A stretch of DNA of 64,000 nt from positions 1,550,001 through 1,614,000 of the forward strand of contig NZ_PHUG01000001.1 in assembly GCF_002813325.1 (NCBI RefSeq). Direction: 5' to 3'. Shown piece by piece: positions 1-7,889 of this stretch (positions are counted from its first letter, which is position 1; every line of letters starts with the position of its first letter). The stretch comes from Janthinobacterium sp. 64 (GTDB lineage Bacteria > Pseudomonadota > Gammaproteobacteria > Burkholderiales > Burkholderiaceae_D). The notes below the pieces were generated by a model, which was given only the letters and a program-made list of their open reading frames with translations, was not told the DNA's origin and made no database searches. Made by a program: the position numbers and the translations under genes.

Positions 1-1007
1 CGCACGAACTGCGTCGGGTCGTACTCGATGCGGTATTCCACGCCTTGCGGGAAGTCTTTTTTCAGCTCGTCCATCTTGGAGCGCACGTCGGACGACAGTT
101 GCAGCGCGTTGGCGTTCGGCGCCTCGAAAATACCCATGCCGACGGCCGGATTATTGTTCAGCAAGGAGCGCAGCGAGTAGCTGTTGGCGCCCATTTCCAC
201 GCGCGCCACGTCTTTCAGGTGCGTGACGGCGCCGTCGGCATTCGTGCGCACGATGATGGCGCCGAATTCCTCGGGCGTCTGCAGACGGCCCTGGGTATTG
301 ACGGTCAGCTGGAAGTCCGAGTTCTTCGCTGGCGAGGCGCCGATCACGCCGGCGGCCACCTGCACGTTCTGCTCGCGAATCGCGTCGACGACGTCATTGG
401 CCGTCATGCCGCGCGCCGCTACCTTTTGCGGGTCGAGCCAGATGCGCATGGCGTAGTCGCCGGCGCCAAAGATCTGGATATCGCCCATGCCGGGCAGACG
501 GGCCAGCTGGTCCTTGACGTTCAGCACCGCGTAGTTACGCAGGTACATGTCGTCATAGCGCTTGTTCGGCGAAACCAGGTGCACCACCATGGTCAGATTC
601 GGCGACGATTTGACCGTCGTCACGCCGATCTGGCGCACTTCCTCGGGCAGGCGCGGCAAGGCGCGCTGCACGCGGTTCTGCACCTGCGTTTCGGCCTGCT
701 CGACGTTGGTGCCGATCTTGAAAGTCACGGTCAGCATCATCGAACCATCGGAGGTGTTTTGCGAGGACATGTAGAGCATGTTCTCGACGCCGTTGATCTG
801 CTCTTCGAGCGGCGCGGCCACGGTTTCGGCGATCACTTTCGGGTTGGCGCCCGGGTACTGCGCGCGCACCACCACGGATGGCGGCACGACGTCGGGATAT
901 TCGGAGATGGGCAGGCCGAAAATCGACAGCAGCCCGGCCACGAATATGACGATCGACAGCACCGCCGCGAAAATCGGCTTGTCGATGAAAAAGCGGGAAA
1001 AATTCAT
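1..1007 (-). CDS. RND efflux pump inner-membrane transporter, MexF/OqxB-like (3' part outside window)
   Basis: This is the first 335 residues of a proton-driven HAE1-family multidrug exporter of the inner membrane; the rest lies beyond the left edge. The protein opens with the family N-terminus MNFSRFFIDKPIFAAVLSI (first membrane helix) followed by the hallmark porter-domain stretch ISEYPDVVPPSV and the GxNxxxAE-like PGANPKVIAETVAAPLEEQI. The PN1/PN2 porter subdomains and the start of the docking domain are present. It starts 2 bases after the stop of the upstream membrane-fusion-protein gene, so the two form one operon. MexF/OqxB is the closest recognisable subfamily; substrate cannot be told from sequence. 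Confidence 0.93.
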   Translation of the reverse strand, partial: MNFSRFFIDKPIFAAVLSIVIFVAGLLSIFGLPISEYPDVVPPSVVVRAQYPGANPKVIAETVAAPLEEQINGVENMLYMSSQNTSDGSMMLTVTFKIGTNVEQAETQVQNRVQRALPRLPEEVRQIGVTTVKSSPNLTMVVHLVSPNKRYDDMYLRNYAVLNVKDQLARLPGMGDIQIFGAGDYAMRIWLDPQKVAARGMTANDVVDAIREQNVQVAAGVIGASPAKNSDFQLTVNTQGRLQTPEEFGAIIVRTNADGAVTHLKDVARVEMGANSYSLRSLLNNNPAVGMGIFEAPNANALQLSSDVRSKMDELKKDFPQGVEYRIEYDPTQFV

Positions 1008-1009
1008 GT

Positions 1010-2254
1010 TTATTCCTTGGAAGTCGATGCTGCTTTCGCGGCGATCTTGGCGTCTTTTACTTCAGGTTTTGCCGGAGCGACGGGCGCGGTCGGATCGAAA
1101 TCCATGGCCACCATCTGCGGCGTCACGGGGGCGCCGGGGCGCACGCGCTGCAAGCCGTTGACGACGATCTTCTCGCCCGCCTTGAGACCTTCGCGCACCA
1201 CGCGCAAGCCGTCCGAGGTCGGGCCCAGCTTGACGGCGCGGTATTCGGCCTTGTTGTCGGCGCCCACCACGTAGACGTATTTGCGGCTTTGATCCGTGCC
1301 GACGGCGCGGTCGGAGATCAACAGCGCCGTGCTTTGCGCCTGCGGGCCGTTGCCGCCGTCGAGCAAGATGCGCGCGAACAGGCCAGGCACCAGCTGGCGC
1401 TCGGCGTTGGCGAAGGTGGCGCGCATGCGCACGCTGCCCGTGGCCGGATCGAGCTGGTTGTCGACGAATTCCAGCTTGCCTTCATGCGGGAAGCCCGTTT
1501 CATTGGCCAGGCCGACCTTGACGGTGACGGGCGTGCCCTTTTGCGCCGTACCGGCCACGCGCAGATACGTATCTTCATCGCCGTCGAAGCTGGCGTAGAT
1601 GCGGTCCGTCGACACCACGGAAGTCAAAATGGCGGAAGCGTCGATCAGGTTGCCGACGGTGATTTCGGCCTTGCTGACACGGCCGCTGATCGGCGCCTGC
1701 ACCTGCGTGTACGACAGGTTCAGCTTGGCCGCTTCATACGCGGCTTGCGCCGAGCGGACATTCGCGTCCAGCTCTTTCAGGCCCGAAGCCTTTTCATCGA
1801 ATTCGCGCTGGGCGATGGCTTTTTCGGCCAGCAGCTTTTCAGCGCGCGACAGTTCCAGCTTGGCCAGTTCCGCCTTGGCGCGGGCCGAGGCTGCCGTGCC
1901 TTCGGCGCGCGACACTTCGGCCTGGAACGGGCGCGGATCGATGATGAACAGCACGTCGCCCTTTTTCACTTCGCTGCCCGGCTTGAAATTGACGGCCGTG
2001 ATGAAACCGCCGACTCTCGAGCGGATTTCCACGCGCTCGATCGCTTCCAGGCGACCCGAGAATTCCTGCGTTTCCGTGATCTGTTTTTCAACGACGGCGG
2101 CGGCCGAGATGGGCGGGCCGCCGGCCGCTGGCGCGTCGGGCACCTTGCTATTGGCCGAATCGCAGCCAGCCAGGCTCACGGCCACCAGTCCTGCCAGCGC
2201 GAGCGAGGCAGCCAGGGGCTTCAGCAGAGTGGAAAATTGTTGAACGTTTTTCAT
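1010..2254 (-). CDS. RND efflux periplasmic adaptor (membrane fusion protein), MexE/OqxA-like
   Basis: A 414-aa periplasmic adaptor that links the RND pump encoded directly downstream to an outer-membrane channel. The N-terminus is a lipoprotein signal (LAGLVAVSLAGC, lipid Cys near residue 30). The barrel-sandwich hybrid halves are visible as VEIRSRVGGFITAVNFKPG and QAPISGRVSKAEITVG, flanking an alpha-helical hairpin (about residues 105-175), then the beta-barrel and membrane-proximal domains. The C-terminal tail is rich in Lys/Ala. It is the first gene of the operon, with a long leader of about 200 nt from the predicted promoter. No outer-membrane component is visible before the window ends. 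No adjacent TetR/LysR regulator gene is present. Confidence 0.93.
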   Translation of the reverse strand: MKNVQQFSTLLKPLAASLALAGLVAVSLAGCDSANSKVPDAPAAGGPPISAAAVVEKQITETQEFSGRLEAIERVEIRSRVGGFITAVNFKPGSEVKKGDVLFIIDPRPFQAEVSRAEGTAASARAKAELAKLELSRAEKLLAEKAIAQREFDEKASGLKELDANVRSAQAAYEAAKLNLSYTQVQAPISGRVSKAEITVGNLIDASAILTSVVSTDRIYASFDGDEDTYLRVAGTAQKGTPVTVKVGLANETGFPHEGKLEFVDNQLDPATGSVRMRATFANAERQLVPGLFARILLDGGNGPQAQSTALLISDRAVGTDQSRKYVYVVGADNKAEYRAVKLGPTSDGLRVVREGLKAGEKIVVNGLQRVRPGAPVTPQMVAMDFDPTAPVAPAKPEVKDAKIAAKAASTSKE

Positions 2255-2453
2255 TTTATTTCCCTGTTTTATGAAAATTTCTAATGGTATGGGCGGCAGG
2301 AAGCAACCCAGCTAAAAGTGGAAACTGCAGCGTATGGTGGTGCCATGGCGCCCGACGGCGCTCGATCAAAGGTAAACAGGCCGCCAGCGGGTTAAAAGCG
2401 GACGGGGACGACGAAGCTGGCTGTGCGAGCGCACAACGCAGACAAGATGGGAA

Positions 2454-2499
2454 CTACACTGCGTAGTGTAGCAACCGAAACTCAAAAAGTAAACTAGTT
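2454..2499 (-). promoter_or_regulatory. Promoter and operator-like palindrome of the mexEF-type operon
   Basis: Read on the minus strand there is a -35 TTTACT (2488-2493), a 17-nt spacer and a -10 TACACT (2465-2470). A perfect 7-bp inverted repeat with a 4-nt centre (ctacact gcgt agtgtag, 2454-2471) covers the -10 and the start-site region, and a second 8-bp palindrome (aactagtt, 2492-2499) covers the -35. Operators in such positions are typical for TetR-type repressors, but no regulator is adjacent, so the cognate protein is unknown. The predicted leader to the start codon at 2254 is about 200 nt. Confidence 0.6.
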
Positions 2500-2535
2500 A
2501 GTGTAAGTTTTTTTGCGGTGCCGCAGATGGCGGCG

Positions 2536-3396
2536 TCATGACTCGGGCTCCTGCCCCAATCCAGCGACAAAGCTGGCGATTTCACTCAATACCTGCACCT
2601 TGCAGGCGCACTCATTACGGGCGGTCGCGTCTTGCAGCGGCGCGGCGGCCATGCGGCGCACGGTGGTTTTGATGCCGCAGGCGATCAGTTTGCTGCCGTA
2701 TTGTTCAGCCTCATCGCGCAATGGGTCGTCTTCGCTGGACAGGATGAGCGCCGGCGGCAGGTTCTTCAGGCGGCTCGACTGCAATGGCGACGCGTACGGA
2801 TGGGTACGGTCAGCGGCATTCGGCAGGTAGCCGCGGTAGGCGGCGGCGCATTGGTCCGCCACTTCCGCCAGGTCGGGACAGCTCGGCAAGCTGCGCATCG
2901 AGCAAGTCGACAGGCCGGGGTCGAGCATGGGCATGATCAGCACCTGGCCCGCGAGGGGCGGTCCGCCCCGGTCGCGCGACATCATGGCGCACACGGCAGC
3001 CAGGTTGGCGCCCGCTTCGATGCCCGACACCACCATCTGCTTGCCCGTCCAGCCCAGCTTGGACTTGTTCTTTTTTGCCCACAGCAGCACGGCGTGCGCG
3101 TCTTCCACGGCGGCAGGAAATGGACGCACCTTCGCCAGCGTGTAGTTCGCGGCCAGCACCACGTGGTCCGGGTTGCTCAGCACGAGGCAGCGCAGGAAGT
3201 CGTCCGCGTCTTCCAGGTCGCCGGCGACAAAGCCGCCACCGTGGAAGAAGACGATCAGGCTCGGCTGCCTGGCGCCCGGTACGCCGGCCGTGTAGACGCG
3301 CGCGCCGAGCGCATCCTGCGCGCCCTGCACCTCGATGTCGCGTATCTTCAGCGCCTGGCCAGGTGCCAGTTCGGCCGCGGTGCCGGCAACGCTCAT
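2536..3396 (-). CDS. Alpha/beta-hydrolase fold protein of the HSL/acetyl-esterase type lacking the catalytic Ser and His
   Basis: A 286-aa protein with the hormone-sensitive-lipase fold: the oxyanion motif HGGGF is at residues 52-56 and the acid region SSEDDPLRDE (Asp224) is intact. The nucleophile elbow, normally GDSAG, reads GIEAG at 125-129, so the serine is a glutamate (codon at 3016-3018), and the usual HGF catalytic histidine near residue 250 is missing (RRMAAAPLQD). It is therefore most likely a catalytically dead pseudoenzyme. The start chosen (ATG at 3396) overlaps the TGA of the upstream small gene as ATGA, implying translational coupling; an earlier in-frame ATG at 3447 would lie inside that gene. 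Confidence 0.8.
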   Translation of the reverse strand: MSVAGTAAELAPGQALKIRDIEVQGAQDALGARVYTAGVPGARQPSLIVFFHGGGFVAGDLEDADDFLRCLVLSNPDHVVLAANYTLAKVRPFPAAVEDAHAVLLWAKKNKSKLGWTGKQMVVSGIEAGANLAAVCAMMSRDRGGPPLAGQVLIMPMLDPGLSTCSMRSLPSCPDLAEVADQCAAAYRGYLPNAADRTHPYASPLQSSRLKNLPPALILSSEDDPLRDEAEQYGSKLIACGIKTTVRRMAAAPLQDATARNECACKVQVLSEIASFVAGLGQEPES

Positions 3397-3605
3397 TGCG
3401 CCACCACCGGCTGCACCGCAGCATCGCCTACGGTGTCGTTCAGGCACAACAGGGCGACGCCGCCCACTTCATGGGTCAGGGCGCTGTAAGCACTGGCTTC
3501 GCTTTGCGCCGCCAGTGAATACGCATCCGTCGATACCATCGCGGCCAGAGCGAGCGAGCTCATAGCGAGAGCGAACACTGCAAAGATTCCATTCCGATAA
3601 GCCAT
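3393..3605 (-). CDS. Small exported protein of unknown function
   Basis: A 70-aa protein with a Sec-type signal peptide (hydrophobic FAVFALAMSSLALAAM, likely cleavage after residue 21-22) and a short mature part of about 48 residues with no recognisable domain. A good ribosome binding site (AGGAGA) lies 7 nt before the ATG. Its stop overlaps the start of the hydrolase-like gene downstream (ATGA), so both are probably co-translated. The gene is divergent from a LysR regulator at 3754, which is a natural candidate regulator. I do not recognise a family; function is unknown. Confidence 0.6.
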   Translation of the reverse strand: MAYRNGIFAVFALAMSSLALAAMVSTDAYSLAAQSEASAYSALTHEVGGVALLCLNDTVGDAAVQPVVAQ

Positions 3606-3616
3606 GATGTTTCTCC

Positions 3617-3659
3617 TGTTGTACTGCCTGCGGCATCACATTTATGCTGCAGTACAACA
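3617..3659 (-). repeat. 11-bp inverted repeat in the leader of the small exported protein gene
   Basis: tgttgtactgc (3617-3627) is perfectly complementary to gcagtacaaca (3649-3659) with a 21-nt loop. It lies immediately upstream of the ribosome binding site of the gene starting at 3605 and in the divergent region shared with the LysR gene. It could be a regulator site or an mRNA hairpin that controls access to the ribosome binding site; the sequence alone does not decide. Confidence 0.55.
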
Positions 3660-3753
3660 ACTATAGACTTGATCTACAATCTGATAAAGAGTGCAATGAC
3701 GAATTGATTGTTCAGGATTCTGAATAATCGCGTCTAAAGTGATAGGATTTCAA

Positions 3754-4716
3754 GTGAACAAGCTGCAAGCCATGGAAGTTTTCATCCAAGTCGTCGATGC
3801 GGGCGGCTTTACGCGCGCGGCGGAAAACATGCAGTTGCCAAAAGCCACCGTGTCGACCCTGATCCAGTCGCTGGAAGCGAGCTTGTCGGTCAAGTTGCTC
3901 AACCGCACCACGCGCCACGTCAGCATCACCTCCGACGGCGCCGCGTATTACGAACGCTGCGTGCGCATCCTGTCGGACGTGCGCGAGGCCGAGGAATCGC
4001 TGTCGCGCACGCGCTTGAGCCCCAGCGGACGCCTGCGCGTGGATGCGCCCACGGCCCTGGCCAGCGAACTGATCATCCCCGCCCTGCCCGATTTTTTTGC
4101 CCGCTACCCGGACATTTCGCTGGAACTCGGTTGCAGCGACCGCCCCGTCGACCTGATCGAGGAAGGCGTCGACTGCGCCGTGCGCGGCGGCGAATTGGGC
4201 GACCTGAACCTGATCGCGCGCCGGGTCGGCGTGCTGCACTTCATGACGTGCGCCTCGCCCGGCTATCTGGCGCACCATGGCACGCCGCTGCACCCGGACG
4301 ACCTGCCCCGCCACCGCGGTGTGAATTTTTTCTCCGCCAAGACGGGCAAAACGTTTGACTGGGATTTCACGCGCGCGGGCGAACGCATCCAGATCGCCAT
4401 GCCCAGCCATATCGCCCTGAACGACTCGAACGCCTACACGGCCGCCGGCCTGGCGGGCCTGGGCATCGTGCAAATGACGCATTTCATGCTTGCGCCGCTG
4501 ATAGAACAGGGCAAAATGGTGGAATTGCTCAGTGAATGGGAATCCGACCCGCTGCCCATCCACGTGATCTATCCGCCCAACCGCCACCTGTCCGCCAAGG
4601 TGCGCGTGTTTGTCGAGTGGGTCGCCGACATGTTTACCAACCACCCGGCCACGCAGCTCAAGGGCAAGAGCAGTCCCGCGAGCGCGCGTGCCACCCAGAC
4701 CGAGGCCCAGCCATGA
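3754..4716 (+). CDS. LysR-family transcriptional regulator
   Basis: A 320-aa LysR-type regulator: N-terminal winged helix-turn-helix at about 1-60 (KLQAMEVFIQVVDAGGFTRA, then TVSTLIQSLEASLSVKLLNR), a linker helix, and a periplasmic-binding-protein-like effector domain from about 90 to 295. The GTG start at 3754 (VNKLQAMEVF) matches the usual length of this subfamily; an upstream GTG at 3739 would add five residues. The gene ends in an ATGA overlap with a 2-hydroxyacid dehydrogenase gene, which is the likely operon partner and possible target. The effector is unknown. Confidence 0.9.
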   Translation: MNKLQAMEVFIQVVDAGGFTRAAENMQLPKATVSTLIQSLEASLSVKLLNRTTRHVSITSDGAAYYERCVRILSDVREAEESLSRTRLSPSGRLRVDAPTALASELIIPALPDFFARYPDISLELGCSDRPVDLIEEGVDCAVRGGELGDLNLIARRVGVLHFMTCASPGYLAHHGTPLHPDDLPRHRGVNFFSAKTGKTFDWDFTRAGERIQIAMPSHIALNDSNAYTAAGLAGLGIVQMTHFMLAPLIEQGKMVELLSEWESDPLPIHVIYPPNRHLSAKVRVFVEWVADMFTNHPATQLKGKSSPASARATQTEAQP

Positions 4717-5690
4717 CCGCAGCAAGCACATCGCCGCAACCGCACCGCATCGTCTTTCTCGACCGCGACAGCCTGATCGCCACCGTGCGTGCGCCCGCCT
4801 TCGCGCACAGCTGGGAAGAGCATGCGCACACCAAGGGCAGCGAACAGACGGTGTCCCGCCTGCAAGGCGCCACGATCGCCATCACGAACAAGGTGCCGCT
4901 GCGCGCGGCCGAGCTGGCGCAATTGCCCAATCTGAAGATGATCGCCGTGGCCGCCACCGGCACGGATATCATCGACCTGGCCGCCTGCCGCGAACGGGGC
5001 ATCGTCGTGGCGAATATCCGCGACTATGCGCGCGCCACCGTGCCGGAACATACCTTGGCCCTGATGCTCGCCCTGCGCCGCCAGCTGGTCGCTTACCGCG
5101 CGGACGTGGAAGCGGGCCTGTGGCAGGCGTCCGACCGCTTCTGCCTGTTCGGCCACCCGATCCGCGACCTGGCCGGCAGCCGCCTGGGCCTGCTCGGCTA
5201 CGGCGCGCTGGGCAAGTCCGTGGCGCAGCTGGGGCGCGCCTTCGGCATGCAAGTCATCGTACATAACCGCTCGCCCATCGAGGACGACGGCGTGACGCAA
5301 GTGAGTTTCGACGAATTGCTGGCCACGTCCGACGTACTGAGCCTGCACCTGCCGCTGACGGACACCACGCGCAATATCCTTGGCGCGGCAGAACTGGCGC
5401 GCATGCAGCCAACGTCGCTGCTGATCAACACGGCACGGGGCGGCCTGGTCGACGAGGCGGCGCTGGCCGAGGCGTTGACCCGTGGCGTGATCGCCGGCGC
5501 CGGTTTCGACGTGCTGTCGAAGGAGCCTCCGCTGCCCGACAACCCGCTGTTGAATCTGCGCCTGCCCAACTTCATCCTCACGCCGCACACGGCCTGGGCC
5601 AGTGGCGAAGCCATGCAAAAGCTGGCCGACATCTTGATCGGCAACGTGGAAGCGTTCGAACGGGGTGCGCCCACGAACGTGGTGGCATGA
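4713..5690 (+). CDS. D-2-hydroxyacid dehydrogenase (glycerate dehydrogenase / hydroxypyruvate reductase type)
   Basis: A 325-aa cytosolic NAD(P)-dependent dehydrogenase. The Rossmann motif is LGLLGYGALGKSVAQLG (about 155-171). The catalytic set is present: Arg in NTARGGLVDE, Glu in the SKEPPL segment and His in TPHTAW. Length and the opening RIVFLDRDSL fit the glycerate dehydrogenase subfamily, but other 2-hydroxyacids are possible. The ATG at 4713 overlaps the LysR stop, and its own stop overlaps the next gene (both ATGA), making a three-gene translationally coupled operon. Confidence 0.88.
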   Translation: MTAASTSPQPHRIVFLDRDSLIATVRAPAFAHSWEEHAHTKGSEQTVSRLQGATIAITNKVPLRAAELAQLPNLKMIAVAATGTDIIDLAACRERGIVVANIRDYARATVPEHTLALMLALRRQLVAYRADVEAGLWQASDRFCLFGHPIRDLAGSRLGLLGYGALGKSVAQLGRAFGMQVIVHNRSPIEDDGVTQVSFDELLATSDVLSLHLPLTDTTRNILGAAELARMQPTSLLINTARGGLVDEAALAEALTRGVIAGAGFDVLSKEPPLPDNPLLNLRLPNFILTPHTAWASGEAMQKLADILIGNVEAFERGAPTNVVA

Positions 5691-6142
5691 GCGTATTGCA
5701 CGAACTCGATGAATTGCTGTGCGGCGACGACGAGGAATACGAGCGCCTCGACCTGTTTCAGGAAGCAGACGAGCTGATCAGGCAGCTGCGGACGGCCGAC
5801 GTGCCCGCGCTGCTACAACTGTGGCAGCAGCGCGATTTAACCTGGCAGCAACGGTTCACGCAAGCGAGCGCCAACATCGACGGCGCCGTGCTGCGCGCCT
5901 TGCTGGCCGGTTTGCTGCAGGTCAGGGAGACGCCTCACGGCGTGTTCGAATTGATGGCACGCCTGCCTGCGACAGCCGACGCCTCCCCGCTCAGCGAGGC
6001 CCTGCTCGACTACGCCGGGCAAGCCTGGCATGCGAACCCGGCACAGCACCGGCAAATCCAGATCAGCTGCTGGAGTTGCGGGCTGTCGGGCCGGCTGTTG
6101 AAGCGGCTGGGGTTTTCCGCCTGGAAGGAGGCTGGACTGTAG
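5687..6142 (+). CDS. Hypothetical protein in the LysR-dehydrogenase operon
   Basis: A 151-aa acidic, helix-rich soluble protein with no signal peptide or membrane segment. It starts in an ATGA overlap with the dehydrogenase stop. The N-terminus is very acidic (ELDELLCGDDEEYERLD), and there is a conserved-looking CWSCG pair of cysteines near residue 130. I recognise no family. It faces a convergent DUF1993 gene whose stop begins 3 bases beyond its own. Confidence 0.65.
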   Translation: MSVLHELDELLCGDDEEYERLDLFQEADELIRQLRTADVPALLQLWQQRDLTWQQRFTQASANIDGAVLRALLAGLLQVRETPHGVFELMARLPATADASPLSEALLDYAGQAWHANPAQHRQIQISCWSCGLSGRLLKRLGFSAWKEAGL

Positions 6143-6145
6143 TTC

Positions 6146-6646
6146 TTACGATGCGGCCGGCGTCTCGAATGAAAATCCCGGCGCATAGGCGTGATAGCCG
6201 TCAAAATCGCCCTTGCCGATGGCGGCACCTTGGCTGCGGGCGATCGCATACGCCATGCCGAAGTGAAAGTAGAAATTCGGCAGGATGTATAAATTCAAAT
6301 AGTCATCGGCCGGCAGCGCGATGTCGGCAAAGCCGGCGCGGTCGCGGCAGAGGCGTTCGGGCGGCCCGTCAAAACGCTCTGCGGGAATGTCCTTGAGGTA
6401 GCGCATGGTCTGCGCGATCTGTTCCTGCAGGCTGGCGGCAGCGCTGAAATCGGCCACGTCCAGCCCCGCCAGCGGGCAGCAGCCGCGCAGGGAAAAGCTC
6501 ACGGCCGCGCGCACTTGCTGGGCGAACGGCAGCATGTCCGGATGCAAACGCGCCGCCAGCAGTTGCGGCGCCGTGCCCGTCTTGTCGAGCATGGCGGACA
6601 GCTGCGCCAGCGAGCGGGAAAAAACGGTAACGGGACTGATCTGCAT
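6146..6646 (-). CDS. DUF1993 family protein
   Basis: A 166-aa cytosolic protein matching the DUF1993 pattern: an N-terminal helix with LAQLSAMLDK, a central L.PDMLPFAQQV segment, and the C-terminal LPNFYFHFGMAYAIARSQG followed by GKGDF. These proteins have a DinB/YfiT-like four-helix fold; no activity is assigned. The start at 6646 is preceded by a GGAAGAGAA stretch and gives the usual length; an upstream in-frame ATG at 6859 would lie in the neighbouring gene. Confidence 0.85.
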   Translation of the reverse strand: MQISPVTVFSRSLAQLSAMLDKTGTAPQLLAARLHPDMLPFAQQVRAAVSFSLRGCCPLAGLDVADFSAAASLQEQIAQTMRYLKDIPAERFDGPPERLCRDRAGFADIALPADDYLNLYILPNFYFHFGMAYAIARSQGAAIGKGDFDGYHAYAPGFSFETPAAS

Positions 6647-6687
6647 GAGGTTCTCTTCCAGTTGAAAATGCTGTGCCACACCTAGGC

Positions 6688-7236
6688 TCATGGCTCGCCG
6701 GCGATGCGCGCATACAGCCAGAAGTTGCCGGATCTTCCACGAATTTGCCGGTAGCTGCGCAAATAACCTTCGCGCTCGAAAGCGCAGCGCTCGAGCACGC
6801 GGATCGAACGTGCATTGCTCTCCAGCACGGCCGCCTGGATGCGCAGCAAGCCCAGACACTGGAAGCCCCAGTCCACGACAGCGTTCACGATGGCCGTGGC
6901 CACGCCCTGGCCCCAGACGGCAGGCGACAGGTCGTAGGCGATTTCCGCCGTGCGGTGCTGCGGAGAAATGGCATTCAAGCCGACCGTGCCCACCAGCCGG
7001 CCGCCGTCGCGCAGCACCACGGCCAGGCGGATGGGCGAGGACGGCTGGGCCGATGCGTAGTCATCGAAATTGGACTGCAAGTCGTCGACGCTGCGCAAGT
7101 CCCAGCTCGTATGCTCGACCACAACAGGGTCCGCCAGATATGCGTACCACGCGCACGCATCGCTGCGTTCCAGGTGGCGCAAGGTCACCAGGGGATGATC
7201 GGTGCGCGGCCATTGCGCCTTCCCGCGATGGCTCAC
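6688..7236 (-). CDS. GNAT-family N-acetyltransferase (RimJ/RimL type)
   Basis: A 182-aa acetyl-CoA-dependent acetyltransferase. The acetyl-CoA loop is seen as LSPAVWGQGVATAIVNAV (Q/RxxGxG/A type), and the typical C-terminal RIQAAVLESNARSIRVLE motif follows. The start is a GTG at 7236 that overlaps the TGA of the upstream acetyltransferase gene (GTGA), so the two are translationally coupled. Longer in-frame readings upstream run through the neighbouring gene and are not supported. Substrate unknown (ribosomal protein, other amine or antibiotic). Confidence 0.82.
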   Translation of the reverse strand: MSHRGKAQWPRTDHPLVTLRHLERSDACAWYAYLADPVVVEHTSWDLRSVDDLQSNFDDYASAQPSSPIRLAVVLRDGGRLVGTVGLNAISPQHRTAEIAYDLSPAVWGQGVATAIVNAVVDWGFQCLGLLRIQAAVLESNARSIRVLERCAFEREGYLRSYRQIRGRSGNFWLYARIAGEP

Positions 7237-7796
7237 GCGGCGTCCTTGCGGCGCGCTTCCCACTCGCGCCGCAGCAAGCCGTACAGGGCCGTATCGCTGA
7301 CGTGGCCGCCGACGATCCAGCGTTCGGGCAAGAAACCTTCCTGCTTGAAACCCTGGCGTTCCAGAGCGCTGGCCGAAGCCGTATTGAGCGGATCGATATC
7401 GGCTTCCAGACGGTTCAGGTCGCGCTCGATGAAGGCGTATTCCAGCAGTGCCGACAGGGCTTCCTGCATATAGCCCTTGCCCCAGTGCGGGCGCGCCAGC
7501 GCATAGCCGATTTCGGCACGCCGGTTCTGGCGGTGCTCGGAAAACAGGCTGCAGCTGCCCATGTATTCGCCCGTCGCCTTCAGCGTGACGGCGAAGCGGA
7601 AGAATTCCTCGTTGTCGAAAGCGGCGATGTCCTCGGCAAGCTTGCGCGCGGCAATGCTGGCATCCTGCCATGGCGGTTCGCTGAAATAGCGCATCACTTC
7701 GGGATCGGCATGCATGGCGTAGAAGCGCGCTTCATCCGATGGTTGCGGTTTGCGCAGGATCAGGCGCTCGGTGGTGAGGATTTTCGTGTAGGCCAT
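7233..7796 (-). CDS. GNAT-family N-acetyltransferase (RimJ/RimL type)
   Basis: A 187-aa acetyltransferase opening with the RimJ-like pattern TERLILRKPQPSDEARFYAM. The acetyl-CoA-binding segment is ARPHWGKGYMQEALSALLEY, followed by RLEADIDPLNTASASALER. It is the first gene of a two-acetyltransferase operon; the second begins at its stop. It differs clearly from the second copy, so this is not a recent duplication. Substrate cannot be inferred. Confidence 0.88.
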   Translation of the reverse strand: MAYTKILTTERLILRKPQPSDEARFYAMHADPEVMRYFSEPPWQDASIAARKLAEDIAAFDNEEFFRFAVTLKATGEYMGSCSLFSEHRQNRRAEIGYALARPHWGKGYMQEALSALLEYAFIERDLNRLEADIDPLNTASASALERQGFKQEGFLPERWIVGGHVSDTALYGLLRREWEARRKDAA

Positions 7797-7889
7797 GCGA
7801 CTCCAATCGAAGGTTCAAACGGGCAATGCCTATTATTCCATGCAACTATAACGATGTGGCAACTTTGTGGCTTTGCTTTTTAATGTAGT

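Noticed and set aside
45..1274. 409-aa open frame on the plus strand opposite the RND pump genes
   Set aside because: It is antisense to two strongly recognisable proteins, is rich in Arg/His/Gly as expected of a high-GC shadow frame, and has no domain.
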